Assembly: GCA_036785705.1 (NCBI GenBank)
Contig: JAWUZG010000001.1
Location: 6,820,001-6,884,000, forward strand
DNA length: 64,000 nt
Source: Acanthornis magna
Lineage: Eukaryota; Chordata; Aves; Passeriformes; Acanthizidae
Reading direction: 5' to 3'
Part shown: positions 1 to 13,542 of the stretch, in pieces
How positions within the stretch are numbered: the first letter of the stretch is position 1
Layout: the number at the start of each line of letters is the position of its first letter
Position numbers and translations under genes: made by a program
The notes under the pieces: generated by a model
What the model was told of the DNA's origin: nothing
Database searches by the model: none
The model's input: the letters and a program-made list of their open reading frames with translations, nothing else

Positions 1-3000
1 TGGCTTGGGCCGTAAATGTTTTGTGTGCTTTATAACTGGATAAAAAGAGGAATGTTCATATAGTGAATATAATTCCATCACATACAACAAAAAAATACTC
101 CCCAAATACTCCAAATCGACCAACCAACCAAATAAAAAAACTACCAAAATCCTAAGCTTTAACCAAAACTTTACTTTTTAAGTTTTGATAAAGAATAAAT
201 CTTTTTTCAAGAATTCTGGCTGCAAAAACTTCCTCTGCAGCCACTGGAGAAAGATTTAGACACAGATTACCATTAGATCAACTCAGTCTCTCCCTGGAAT
301 GCCTCAAAAATGAGGAAACCCATGTTTCTATTGTGCCTTTAGAGACATTGATCTCTTCAGAGGAAGAGTTATGCTGGTTGATTCTGGTGCTTATGTTGAA
401 CATTTCTCCTTTGGACTTAATTCTATGACAAATTTAGGACTCTCTAATCTTTTTTATGTATCTGTGAACAAATGAATAGAACTTCCTTAAACAACATCTG
501 ATAGCATGGACTCCCTGGAGAATCAGAGTAGCTACAAGTGTTGCTGCTTTACTGACCTTCAATGGGAAGTTAGGATTGGCAGTCCCCCAAAACAAAATAT
601 TGTGTCCAGCCATCAAACAATAAAACCAGCAATCAAGAAGCCCATTCATCAAGCAGAGTTCTTACTGAGCACAAGTTCCACAATCTCTAGCTGTCCACGC
701 ACCCCTCTTGCCTACAATCAAGAAAACAAAAGAACCGAACACAGGACACACAAAGCACCATTACACACTGAAGAGATAAACAGGTAATTTCAAATATTGA
801 CAGATAAAAATAAAGCAAAGAGCAGCTCCACCTGGACAGTCAAGTCTCATGAACAGGAACTTGTGATTTCTGCATGCAGTAGCCAGAGGCTTCACAGCAC
901 CCTCATTTCTGAGTTAAAACAATCCCTTCAGATCTGCTCCTGTCAAACTGAAGTTGCTCCCACTACTGGGGATTGCTGCAGTCATTCTGTTGATTTTATT
1001 GATTCTTATTGTCATTGCAAATTTACAATAGTCTCCACCACATTCTCTCAGATTACAAGATTCACGGTCAATCTTGGGAAGCAGATAAACAGCTCACTTT
1101 GCTCTAAATCCCAGCTGACTAAGAGAAATCAGAACTTAAGTTCTGTCTGACCTGAGATTTCACAGGGACAGAGAGAAATAGTGACTACTCCTCTCAATAG
1201 GAAAAAAAAAATAGAAAAACACAGTTTTTCAAGTTTTTCAACACATTTCCTTTGACTGAATTTTAAAAGTTTTGGTTGGAGTATTTTGAAAAGAAATAAG
1301 AGAGATGACAAAGAAGCAATCTATTTTATTGAAAAGGACAGCAGTTAAGGTATTAATTGCAGAAATTAAAGGTTCAGTTCTTTTTTCTGTATGAGGAGGC
1401 TGAAATTCCCAGTCTCTGTGTAACTGGGCGAGGGCTCAGGGTGGGCAACTCCAGCTGTAGCACTATCAATTGGTGATGGGGATGGAACTCCAGAGAAAAC
1501 CTTTTCTCATGCTTGCAGTCAAAGAAAAAGTCATGGGGTCATTCTCTTTTGCTCTTTGTCAGTGAATATTTTTGTATTTTATCCTTAGGAGTATTTCAAA
1601 GAGACCTGTTTTGCTCTGCTGCACAGCCTGATGAAGGGTGGTTAGGGAAACTGTCTCAGAATTTCATAATGATTGTCTCTCTGCTTTGCTCAAGCCAAGG
1701 CTTCCCAGTGCAGGAACAGTGCTCTAACTACCAGGCGAGAGGTAGAGCTGTCATATCTTCTCTTTAATGAGCATTTAAAATACTCTGTTCTGCGCTTCCA
1801 GACAAACAAACTGTCACAGAATGTCATTATAACAACGTAATGAATGTATTTATATGCCTGTGTATATATTCAGAAGGTACCTATCCTACTGAAGAAAAAG
1901 GCACTAATCTGCAGTTGCTGCCACTTGAGCTGTAAGGACATTTGCATTAACAGTTCTCTTTTTCTCACTGATATGCTAATCTCTCAGTTAATAGCACCAA
2001 GCATTGTGCTGAGCAGGGACAGTAATACAGTCCTGCCAGGTGGTATGTTTTTAGCCTCACCTATTAGCTTAATAAAGCCCCCTTTATGTACAGCTAAGAT
2101 GGATGAAAAATATTAAAAATCTTTGGGTGCCATAAGTTCATTCTTCTGATTACTATGGGGAGCTGAGGGAGGCATCTTATGCAAACTCTATGTAAATACA
2201 ATTAAGTGGCTGCTAGGACATGCATCAAATACTTCTCAACTACACAATGCTCCTAAGCAAAATCTCTGCTGCTCAGTCAGAAGCTGTTCATGCACTGTGT
2301 TAGTTGGACACACAACAGGGTAAGCCTCAGCTCAGATCCCTGACTTGCTCTTTTCCAATGCAGTCTACATGTCAACTATCCAGAAGAAAAAGAGCCTTTT
2401 CTGGCATGTCTGCATGTCATGCTTCAGGGAGTTCCCAGCAATCCGGCAACCACAGCTCACAGCTGCTGCTTTTGTCTTTCCAGTTTTCATTTTTACTCAT
2501 TTTCAGGGCATTGAAAGACTTAGTCATTTTCTTCCAGCAGCTGAACTGCTGTAAATGTTATGAAGAGTTTAATAAGGTATAAAGCATTCTCTCAGAAACC
2601 ACCAGGCAAGTACCGTCTATTACAGACTCACAGTGTTATCATCTATAGCTCAGGGCAAATGCTCAGGATGACAAAAACTGGACTTCTTGGACCTCCCTGT
2701 ATGTGCTGTACTATGACAGATTGATTTCTGACATTAAATAACAAGAAAGAAATCCAAAAAAACTTACACGAGGTCATATCCTGAGTTTTTGCTGCCACAA
2801 ATTCACATCAGCTATCGTTTGAAAGATGGAGGGGAAGAAAAAATCGTGAAAGAAACCTGAAGAGTGAACTCCAGTTTTAATTTATTTTTGTGTAATCCAT
2901 TTGTAGCAGAGATCTAAATGATAACACGTACTTATTTCTCCCTTTCTAGATGCAGTACCATAAGCAGACTGCTGATGCTGAGGGCACATCAATAGGTTAT

Positions 3001-4724
3001 CATAAATAGAATTTAAGTATTGAGGAATTTGGGGTCAAACCTTTGATTCCTGCACCATTTCTGCTTACACTTTCTTTTATATTTCACTCTTTAAAACTTT
3101 GATCCTCCATTTTCCCAATTTTAGAGTTTGTTTCAGTGTTGTTTACTGGAGTTCCAGAGATCCAGCTAACCTGAGATGCATGTAAATTTTACTAAAATCG
3201 ATGGACCTCTCCACTATCTTTGAATTGGAATCTTTTATACTTGTGGACAGTGAAACATAAATGTTAGCTAATAGCCTATAGCTATGTTTTGGTTTACCAG
3301 CTCTTTGAGCTTGTCATTAAGAAAGCTTATTTTTCGTAGGAAATAGTCCTAGTAGAGGACCTTTAATCCTCTTTCCCTAAGCAGAGACTACCAGAAATCT
3401 CATTGCACTTCCTGTCCTATATGCATATCCAAGTTCCTAACAATTTAATTATGTATGCAGCTACTGGATAGAATTCATTGAACACTGACCATAAAAATAT
3501 TCTCTAGGGAATCCAAAAGAGAGTTATCTAGTATTGCTGTCAGGTTATATTTGACTGGACAGAAAAAGAAATGAAAGCTTCAATCAGAACCTACCAAGAA
3601 CTCCAATTTTTTGTTGCAGAAGGCTATACATTCACCGTTTAAAACTCTGATGCTTTACACAATGCTATACCCACTTCATCTTAAAAATCATTGTCTGAAG
3701 TGAAGAATGTTGGAAATTACAGCTGAGAGGTTGAAGAAAGAGGCACTGAATATTTTTAATCATATGTATTAATCATAAACCGAAAAAGGGCTGAGAATTG
3801 GTGTCTGCTCAAGGAAGATGATGAGATGGGGAGTAAACTGTCTGTATTCTAAATATCTGCTTCACCAAAGCTCAGAAGAACTGCTCGTGCAAATGTACAG
3901 CTGGCATGTGGAGAAATGAAGAAAATGGGTATTTTTCTACACTAACACACTGAATAAACCCACTCATTCTTCTGACGCAGTGGGAGAGTGGGAGACATTC
4001 AGAGGCAAGGTGGACGTGGGACTGTGAACTTGTATTAAAATAGCAGCCATCATTAAGTTTTCCTCATGTTTTCTAATTAACACAATTAAAGAAAAATAAT
4101 CAAATAAACCTGTCAATGCTTTGAAGTTCCTTATTATTCACAGTGATTTGTTTATGATGCTTTTTTTCTCATGAACTAATTTAGAGTAGGGATGCACTGC
4201 CGAGGCTGCTTTATTGCTTCATTTTCAGTATATCAGTGTTGAATGTGCAATCCCACAGCTGGGTGCAATTCTCAGCAGTTCAGTCACATGAACAGAGCTG
4301 GGTATATTGAAAGGCAAAACAAATTCTTGGTTTCTTCTTCAGTGTGCAGATCTCATTAGCCAAAGAGGACTGTTTAGAGGCAATTAATCAGTGAAATTTA
4401 CATTACATACACTGCTTATGCTAATTTATAACAATACATAGATGCTATAATTCAGAAAACAAAGGTTCCAGGCCAAAGAACATATGAAATACACAGGAGG
4501 GCAAGTGAAAACAAATGAAAGAATTTAGTCAGAGGTGAAAAACTCAGTAGAGAAAGGTGTGAACTTTATTTTCTTGAAATTAAAAATTATTTCTGAGAAG
4601 AATAAATTAGGCAGATGGATCTGAAGTAATGACAAGAGCTTAGGAGCTTGTGCAAAGCTAGGAGCTGATGAAGAAATTCTTTACAATTCTAAGAGCTTTG
4701 ATTTTTGTGGTTTCTCTACAGAAT

Positions 4725-4757
4725 TCAACTACCTTATCCTTAGGATAAGGTAGTTGA
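4725..4757. repeat. Perfect 16-bp inverted repeat with 1-nt spacer
   Basis: The arm tcaactaccttatcct (4,725 to 4,740) is followed, after a single T, by its exact reverse complement aggataaggtagttga (4,742 to 4,757). The arms pair over 16 bases without mismatch. A further partial copy (tccttatcc) follows at 4,758. Such a near-spacerless fold-back arises from template switching during replication or from insertion of a tiny palindromic element. No coding context. Confidence 0.9.
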
Positions 4758-5682
4758 TCCTTATCCTTTAATTTTCCATCCTTTTTTGTTGAAAGATAAA
4801 AATTTTTCCACGCAGTGAACGTGAGGCAGAGGAATCAAAAGCTAGGTGCTTCTCCTGGGCTTTGCTGACTGCCCCTGAGCACATCCCCTCACCCTTCTCA
4901 CCTGCTCCCCACCGCACCTGTCCTGCTGAGGCTGAAAGCTGTCTGGGAGACCAACAAATTCCCAGCATCCATCCCAGCTTTAGTACAATCCCATTGGGGC
5001 ACATGGGCACAACTTCAATACAAATAATAATGCTCCTTTCTCCCCAGCCAGAAGGGTCTTATCATGAGGCATTGTGTTAAAAACCACTGAGAGTCTTCAC
5101 CAGGAAGACCGTTCATATTTGTTTTATCTTATTCCCAAATTAAACTAGCTGTATTTGATTTCGTTTTAAGGTACTGAAGAGAAATATTATTTGTGTAATA
5201 TTTCATGAGTATGTAATACCAATAAATGAAACAGATCCATTAAATGTTTTTTTTTGTCGGGGGGGGGGGCTTGTTTAAAAAAGAGAAACAACTATACTGG
5301 TTGTCCAGTTGCAGTAGGAAATGAAACTGCATCTATCATCAGCACAAAAGGAGACAAAACCTACCTACTCCTGTATTCCCCTGAAAGCATGAGTCACAGA
5401 CCTATTGAGAACAAAATATGGATGTCAGATGGTAGCCCCTCAGGCTGTCTGGCAACCTGCGTGCTGTTCAGAAAGAGGTAGCAGCTGCTTCATATAAGAC
5501 TAATAAGGATGATAGAAAAGCCTATGCTGGCTTTCACAGATCCACACCTGAAGAAAATAGGCAGGCTGGATTTGAACCTCAGGAAACAAGAAAATGCTAG
5601 TAATGGGCTGGGAAGCAAGTATTGGATAGCCTTCATTTATGGAGAATCAAGAACAATTAATTTATCGGGGTGGTTTTTAGTC

Positions 5683-5737
5683 TTGTTTGTTTGTTTGCTT
5701 GTTTGTGTTTTTTGTTTTTGTTTGTTTGGGTTTTTTT
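5683..5737. repeat. TTTG-rich low-complexity stretch
   Basis: About 55 bases of repeated tttg units (ttgtttgtttgcttgtttgtg) ending in gggttttttt. This is simple-sequence DNA. Similar AAAC/TTTG patches recur on both strands across the window. Confidence 0.8.
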
Positions 5738-6097
5738 AATCGAAATTTAAATCCTATAAAAATGTAAATATTTAATGGTGTTTTATACTGTCCTACATTA
5801 TGTTTGGGTTCTTATACTGGAGATATAAAATGAGTTAAGAGAATTCAACTGCCCACTTTGATAATCCCACTCTGCTCTGTAGGCAGCTGGTGCTGGAATG
5901 CTGTGAAGAAGGGAGGGTCATATGCAGAAATCCACCATGCTACTGCAGGAACTTCAGTATCAAAAACTGTCAGTTACCGGAGGCAAAAGGTTAGAAGATG
6001 GACCAAAAGTTCCCTATTATTCTAGAACAGACTTCATGGTTTTCTTTTGAAGTACTGAAAACAAAAGGGTTTGGGGTGGTTTCTTTCCCTTAACATT

Positions 6098-6118
6098 AAA
6101 AAAAAAAAAAAAAAAAAA
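6098..6118 (+). repeat. A21 homopolymer
   Basis: Twenty-one consecutive A residues. No retrocopied gene sequence or polyadenylation signal is recognisable immediately upstream, so it is called a simple repeat. Confidence 0.85.
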
Positions 6119-9100
6119 TCAGTTCAGAAACAATGTCTATAGAAATACAGGTGAGTGGAGCAGAAGTAAATGCAACCTGTGGCTGATAAATTGGATTACT
6201 TTTTATAGAAAACTACAGTTGTGGGAGCATTAAAAACATTTCCAAAGGGTGAACTGATTCCACAAATTAGTTAACTGCATTAAAATACAGCTGAAACAAA
6301 ATCATATAGATCTGAGATTAGAAATAAACAAAAGCAATCATTAGTTTTTAATTTTTCTTTTTATATTCAAAATGCTTTTCATTATGCTACATTTGTTTTC
6401 AAGCCTTTTTCTCTTAAAAAAAGAATGTTTGATTCTCTGTCAAAAACAATGTTTTGTTTACACTAGAGTGTTTTTAAAAAAACCCTCTGATTCACCGAGA
6501 AGCTAAAATAAATCTTGGCTTGCCCCGAAAGGTGCTTTGTTTTTCTCATTTTCAGAACTTCTAGGAAGAAAAGAATCCTTTATTCATACAGCTGTAGCGA
6601 GGCAGAGGGGGAGAAGTGGGTTGCTGATTAGAGGAAACATGCTGAAGCCTCTCTCAAGAGATGCTGCAGCCAATGTGTTTCAAGGTCTGTTATGCCATAG
6701 CTGTTTCCTTTGTCTTTCCTTATAAAACAAAAGAATATGTTCCTTTTGCTTCTTTTTGCTCCCCCTGCACACAAGATCCTAACCATGGAGAAGCAATAGC
6801 AGACCCTTGTAAACGAAGCACTCTGTGTCTTGGGCCATCCCTGACAGAAGCCCTCAGGTGTTTGCAGACAGAGATTTAAGTAGGTACTTGTGCTTGTAAG
6901 AAGTTTGTAATTCAGCAGGCTGAAATAAAATGAAGGAGAACCAGACCATCATTAAAATGGTTGGACGTTTCTCACTCCTTCAGAAAGCCAGATGCAAACT
7001 GTACCTGGCACAACAATACTTCTGCCCAGGTGCTAGTTTGACACCCAGAGAAGCTCTTTGAAGAATATTTTTTCAAATAGAAATCAGGTCCTAAAATATA
7101 AGATTCAATCTAGATTAAAAGATTTAATTTGTCATATTCCTTTCCATGACTTCACGTGATTTCTGTTATTGGTGACAGGTCTTTCAGTAAAATTTAAACA
7201 AGCACAAAGAGTGGGATATCTAGAAATAGAAGTTTTAACGTTCAAGTAATCTACTGCAGGCCCCCCCTTCTGACCTCTGGGGAGCTGAAACCTTCCCTTC
7301 AGCTTCCAGCCTGTAAGGCAGACACACTATTATAATTTCTTCCATCCTGTTTCCGCTTGCCTATTTGGTATTGGAAGTTGCTTGTAGCAGCCACTATTAG
7401 AGAAAGTTTTAGACCACCTCTCCAGAGGGTTCCTCAACTGCCTCAAAAAATGTGACAGCAAATGCCTTGTTTAGGCCCAAATCAGGGCTTAAGCTCCTTG
7501 TAAATGTGTACATTTGAGAATTTAAATAAAAGCAAGCCTCTTGACAGTTCACCCACAGCTGACAGAAAATGTAGAAATTGTTAAAATAATTTTCTAAATC
7601 AAGTTATAAAAGGATATTCAATGAAACTGTGTCAAAATCTCATAAAAATAGGGGAGTGTCTTAAATGTCAAAAAGTATTTAAATGCTAATGAATGTCTGT
7701 TTCACATATAAATGAACAAGACAATTTAGGAAATAAAAATGATCTCCTTCCTCCATGCCCTATTGATTATGTGCCTGTAACACCTCAGTGAATAGGATGC
7801 CACCCACTTCTTTGATCAGGCTTTTTACTCATTATGGATATTCTGAGATATGTTTCAAGCATCAACATTTGTGTTTCAAATTGCAAGAGCTGTGATGGCT
7901 GAAGGGCAAGCTTGTTATCTCTTCAGATAATGAACAGAGTGCTAAACGCAGTCATTATATTAAATCCTGGAAGAAATTCAGCATTGTCATCCAAGTGGTA
8001 TGATGTACATTTCTTTTATAAAAAGATTTCAGCACCTCTCTAAATTAGTTAATGAAGAAGTGAAAAAAATCTGACAAATTACAGCAATAGCACAAAAGTA
8101 AAAATATGTCATCCTTGATTTAAAATATCTGTAAAATGTTATTCACATTAATACTTTCATGTTTAAAGGTATCCTGGTTATCATACCTGAGTAGAGGACC
8201 TTCTCCTTCCAATTCCCTGCCTGGGAAAACAGGGAGACTGGGGAACTCTCCTGTAGGTTTTATGAAAGAAAATTCTCCTGAGGATTCATGGAAGAAAGAA
8301 CTCATCCAGAAGTTTGTTCCAAAACCATTATTGAAAAGAACTCCACAAACACAAGAACTTCCCATCTCCAAAACACCATATTTTTCTGAAAATGACTTTG
8401 CTTGAATATGCATCTATTTCAGTGCTAAAGCCAATTTTCTTAGGGCCAATTTAGTGTGTACATGTCTTTCCAGTCCAAGCTTATCTGGCTCTCGGGCTAC
8501 ACCACATGTGAGCTGGTTTGGAGGGACAAAACACAGCTCTACAGAGCCCTCCAGCTCTCAACAGATTGTATTTATTGATGGAAATAGAAAACCCAAGGTC
8601 CAGGTCAACACTGGAGCATTACTCCTGCAGACTCTCACACTTGTGTTTCTGTGGGGTAAAACACTCAGCACACGGAGCATTTTCTCAGATACTGTTGAAA
8701 AGTGTTCTTCTGGAAAGAGCCGGAGGGGGATGGCTGTCAGAGACCTCAGGAATATCAACTCTTCTCCCTTTCAGAGATATGTGTTGTCTGGGCTCTGGAG
8801 TTCCATTCTTGCATCTCATGGAAAAGCCAGCACTTCACTCCCTTGTAAGGAGATAAACTGAAAATTAGAAAATCAGAAAGGTGAAACATGCAAGTTCTAA
8901 ACATTTAAACATTCGGATTAACAGGTGTAGTCATATTATACTCAGAAGTTTATTGATTCAGCTGTAATGATAATCTAAATGCACAAATCACAGACCATGA
9001 CTAAAAAGCTGGGTGCCCATGGAACCCTTACAAGTAAAAACACTGAAGTTGATAACTTTTTTTCTCATTTGAAGATTAATATGAAATTCAATCTTTTATT

Positions 9101-9631
9101 CCTCTAAAAAGAACATTCCTGCTGGTTACTGCCACATTTTCAGAGGTACTTAAGCTTCCAGCTTATGTAAAATTTATGCTATAGGAGACCTGAATTTTTA
9201 AAAAAATCAATAAATATCTAATTCTCAAAAATTACAGCTTCAGATAGGCCAAATATTGATAGGTATCTGCACGGAACTTATGTCTTAATCCCTGATAAAT
9301 AAATTTACACTCTTAATTTTTGAAATATTTTCTTTTAAACGTGCAAAATTAATAGGGTTGCTTTTCCAACCTTAATTTTATACTTTGAAATAAGACTAAA
9401 TTCAAAATTTTAATGTTTCAAAGTTTATAAGATTTTTTTGTAAAGAAAATATTTTTAATTCAGCTGGGTGAAATAAAAATATGGTCAAATGTTTCTCAGC
9501 ACAGCTGGTATATCAAAGCTAAATTATCTAAACCATTTTGTGATTAAATGTGCATTTGACTAGTAGACACTTTCTTCTCCAAACTTTTTCTGTAAACAAA
9601 AGAGGCAGGTGTTTTGGTTGCTCAATTAATT

Positions 9632-9870
9632 ACAGAATCACAGAATATGCTGAGTTGGGAGGGACCCACAAGGATCATCAAGTCCAGCTCCTGGCCCTGC
9701 ACAGCTCCATCCCTAAGACTCACCCCAAACACCTCTTGAGCTCTGCCAGGATTGGTGCTGTGACCACTTCCCCGGGGAGCCTCTTCAGAGGCTCAGACAG
9801 CAACAGTCTGAATATAATTTTTCTAATATCCAACCTAAACTTCAGGCCATTCCCTCTGGTTCTTGCAGTT
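9632..9870 (-). mobile_element. CR1 LINE fragment (3' end, minus strand)
   Basis: Begins with tacagaatcacagaat, the reverse complement of the CR1 3' terminal repeats. It continues with gagttgggagggacccacaaggatcatcaagtcc, a hallmark of one avian CR1 subfamily. It reads on through 'cacctcttgagctctg', 'gtgaccacttccccggggagcctcttc' and 'taatatccaacctaaacttcaggccattccctc'. The element is 5'-truncated, as is usual for CR1, and carries no intact open frame. There is no target-site duplication, as expected for CR1. Confidence 0.92.
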
Positions 9871-12800
9871 TTGATTCTTTTATATTCTGGGGGTACTGTT
9901 TTCAACATAAAGCTAATCAATAAATATATTCTCGTGCAGCCTTATATGCAAAAGGCATCTTATTTAATGCTGGGTCACTGAAGGAAAGCGATGCATCAGG
10001 GATTTTGCAGTTCCAATGACAGCTGCAGAGCAATTCAAAACTCCCAGGTTATCATCAGAAGGAATCAAATTTATCAATAAAAATCAAATTCTTCAAAAAT
10101 GTGTGACCAACCAAAAGAATATATCCCTGCTCCACAATAAAGTTGGGAAGGAAGTGGCTTCCTATGGCTTTCGTCTCTGATGTCTTGTTCTGCTAAAGGC
10201 CAGAATTTATGGGATTGTGAAAAAAACAAGCTTTCCTGTGTTGCCCAAAAGTGAATTAATTCATTCATTTTCTGTACAGCCAAAAATCTTTATTTTTGGC
10301 ACTCCGTGCTGCAAAATAGACCAAATGCAGAATAGAAAAACTCACGAAGATCATCAATTATGAATTTCCAGCCAACAAAACCCACTGTGACTATTGTATC
10401 AGACAGCTGGCGTACAAATCCTAACATACTAGCATAACATAGTAGCCCATACACAGGAATTACAGCAGCAGGTATCAGTGAGAAGTGAAGTTACTTTTCA
10501 GCATTAAGCATGTACAGCTCTGTCTAGACGTCCTCTTCCATCTGCCTAGATGTTTTCCTCTTGTCACAGATTCTGCAATCTACCTACTTGAATATCCTTA
10601 ATATTACACAAGTTGCATTTAGCAGCCAAAACTATGAAAGCAAACTTTTAGAAGTGGAAACTTTGTGAAATTATTTTTTTCACCCTCCTTATTTTTGTTG
10701 TAGTTCTATGCTAATTTAAACATAACCTCTTTTATTTTTTTTACCTCCTTTTGCAAAAGAAGCCTGTATTTCTGAATGATAAAAAATACAAAGAAAACAC
10801 CTTTTTATTTCTGAAATGCAAACATCTGAATCTCGGCAATAATTAATACATAGAAGTGCATATACCACAAAAGATCATTATCATCAGATCTAAAGTGAGT
10901 GAACATATGGTGGTAAGTCAAATAGCTCAGAAGTAGTATGAATAACAACACCAAGTCATTAGGTAAACAGGAGGAAAGGAAGGTAACATTGCATGAAATA
11001 AGTGGTGACAGGATAGCATTTGTGAGCAGAGTTTGTGTTTAATGATGTTTCTTTTCTATGAGGCAACCGAGGGTAACATATGATGTCAGTGATGTGGACA
11101 TAATTTTGGTGCATTTTTCCAATTAAGTAAAATGCCCTTCAAAGGAATGGTGAGAAGATCACAAAAGTCAGGCGCTGCTCTTTAGATTCAGACTTAGAGC
11201 TCAGGACAATCCAAAGCATAGAGAAGGTTAATGTGTTGTCCTGCACATCACCCCTCCCCTCTCTGCATGCAAGCAAATGGCCCAGAGGACTGCAAAAAGG
11301 CAGATTGTTAAACCACTGCTGCACTCACCCAGGACTCCCAAGATCACAGAGTCACAGCAGCACGCTGCAGACTGATATTTTAATTGACAGAGCTGCCCTA
11401 ACACAAGCGCATAGCTCCGGGACTCTGGACACACTGGACTCAGGGAGCTCAGGAGCTGGGCAAGGCATTGTTGAAGTATAGGATGACATTACAGTGAATG
11501 GATCCTGAAGCATTAGAATATATCAAACACTTTGGATGGTAACCCTCTTGAATTTTAATTTGGCACATGGTCAGCTATGACTGCCAGCTCTGAGAAGGAG
11601 GAGGGGAAGGACTGATATCAGTAGAAAGGGTGCTGCTTAGAATTGTTTCTTCAGAGACAGAAATAGCATGAAGCTAATGGGAGCAGCTCCAGGGAGAAAT
11701 AACATTCCCTAGTGAAATCTAACAGAAATAGCGTGTACAGTAGTTCCACCATGTCACAGAGTGAATGGTGACAGAGCACAGAGGGTATTTCTATGCAGAA
11801 AATTACTGAGAAGCAATAGGAGCAGGAGACATGTTACAAGATCAACATGACAAAGTGAGCAATTAGGCTTTCATGAAACTGAGGACAGAATTTTTCTGCA
11901 CTCTGTCATCAGCTCTCAGGGCTGAGGCTGATGCTTATGACCTTACGCAGGCTGATCACAACAGGCCATGCTGGGTCGGGACCTATTGAGTTGCTTCCTT
12001 CAGTGGAGGTGATGGAGTTCATTCCAAATGTAACTACTCTGAGACATTAAACAAATAAAACATAGTATGCATTAAAATAACATTATTAAGGTTACAAAGG
12101 TTACAGAGTCAAGCATTCAAAAGCTATTTCTGCAACCTTAATTCAGTCCCCATTGCGTGTTTTCTTCATCTCCCCATGACTCTCCCTAATACTTCTACAC
12201 CATAAATTTGCCTTATAGTAAATTTTGTTCACTCTATCACAACAGCAGGCAAGAGTTTGTTGAAAATATTACATGTATCATATGGAAGAGCTTATACAGG
12301 AACTATCTGCTCTCCATTTGTTTGATCTTCATGGTACAATATGTGCTCCCAGGATATATTTGCTGAACAATATTCAAACTGCTCAGACTTAATCCCTGTT
12401 TTTTTTTACTCAGACTAATGTAACAGTACTTTAGATGTCTCAGTGAGGCACCGACATCAGGAGGTTATGCTCTCCATGGTGGTAGAAAGACTAACTCCAG
12501 CTCCAGGGAAACACAAGCAGTGACTCGCCATTTCATTCTGAACCCGGAAGGCCTCCTCCATAAAGAGATAAATAAACAGGTAGGGGAAAAATTGCCTTAA
12601 CTTCAATTAAAATAATCTGAAATTACTGAGAAAATAAGTCTCTCTACTACCACTCAAATGAGCACTGGTATACTCCCTTCCCTGTTAAGCTTTATTTTTG
12701 CCAAACCTAGCATCAATATAAATGTTGCTGTGTGTTTGCTGCTATCAGAAAACTCCACTCTAAGCCAGTAAACTCCACTCTAAGCTAGACATTACCCTAG

Positions 12801-13542
12801 TCATCACTTAATTGCGTCCTCTGGGAAGGGACTGTCACCAGGTCAGGTTTTCTGAAGTTATAGCATTAGCACATTTCTATCATTAAACTTTTCTTAACAC
12901 AACCAGTGTTTGAACCACTTGAAGCCCACTAGCAAGAGCTACAGATACTGGTGAAAGCAGTCATGAAAATTCACTAAATCAGCATTTTTCCAACACATGA
13001 TTGAATTCCTGACTGGGTTTTTTGTCTGAGGTTTTATTTCACTTTCTCTGAAATTCTTGGGTCAAATCTCTTATCTACAAAAATATTTCCCAAGGTTTAA
13101 CTGTGGCCAGCTGGACACTGCTGAAATCTTACCTCAGGCCTCAGTTTGTGTTTGGGAACAAGTCTGTTAGCTCTGGTCTTTAATTTTGTTTAGTCCGTGA
13201 ACCCAAATAAATGTTGGCTGAGAATAACTTACAGGCAGAAATATTTTGTCACAATAATTTTGTAACACAGCAAAACGCAAAACCACAGCAAAACCAAAAA
13301 CCAAAAGAGAGGAAATGTTAATGATTATGTATCAAAGCATCGTCAACAGATTTTACTGAGTATCTATTTAAACCACTTTTTTCTTCTGATTTATAACAGT
13401 ATGATATCATCCCTCTGGAAGAGTAGAGCTTGGAAAATCATGCCTTAGGACCTTTATTAAAAGGAGCTTTTGCCTCCTTCCAGTGTAACTAAAGGCTCCA
13501 GGAATTAGGCACCTATATTTAGCACTATGAAAGCAGATAATT
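9871..13542. other. Intergenic DNA, no gene recognised
   Basis: AT-rich DNA between two CR1 copies. The only structure I can support is a direct tandem duplication of 20 bp at 12,750 to 12,788. No coding exon, RNA gene or other mobile element is recognised. Confidence 0.65.
12750..12788. repeat. 20-bp tandem duplication
   Basis: The unit aaactccactctaagccagt is followed immediately by aaactccactctaagctag, differing at one base. It is a recent-looking replication-slippage duplication in intergenic DNA. Confidence 0.9.

Larger units (their letters stand above)
1..9631. other. Intergenic DNA, no gene recognised
   Basis: AT-rich sequence without recognisable coding domains, RNA genes or well-preserved transposons. 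Open frames are all under 140 codons and have unremarkable peptides. Local items are a perfect inverted repeat at 4,725 to 4,757, an 11-base G run at 5,259, a TTTG-type low-complexity stretch at 5,683 to 5,737, an A21 tract at 6,098 and a relatively open + frame at 8,124 to 8,861. The flank lies upstream of CACNA2D1; in other vertebrates the next gene in this direction is PCLO, of which nothing is visible here. Confidence 0.7.

Noticed and set aside
4862..5080. 72-codon frame in a GC-richer spot near 4.9 kb
   Set aside because: Short, Pro/His-rich, no homology recognised, and overlapping an equally long frame on the other strand.
6098..6118. A21 tract considered as a retrogene tail
   Set aside because: No polyadenylation signal, retrocopied sequence or flanking duplication visible.
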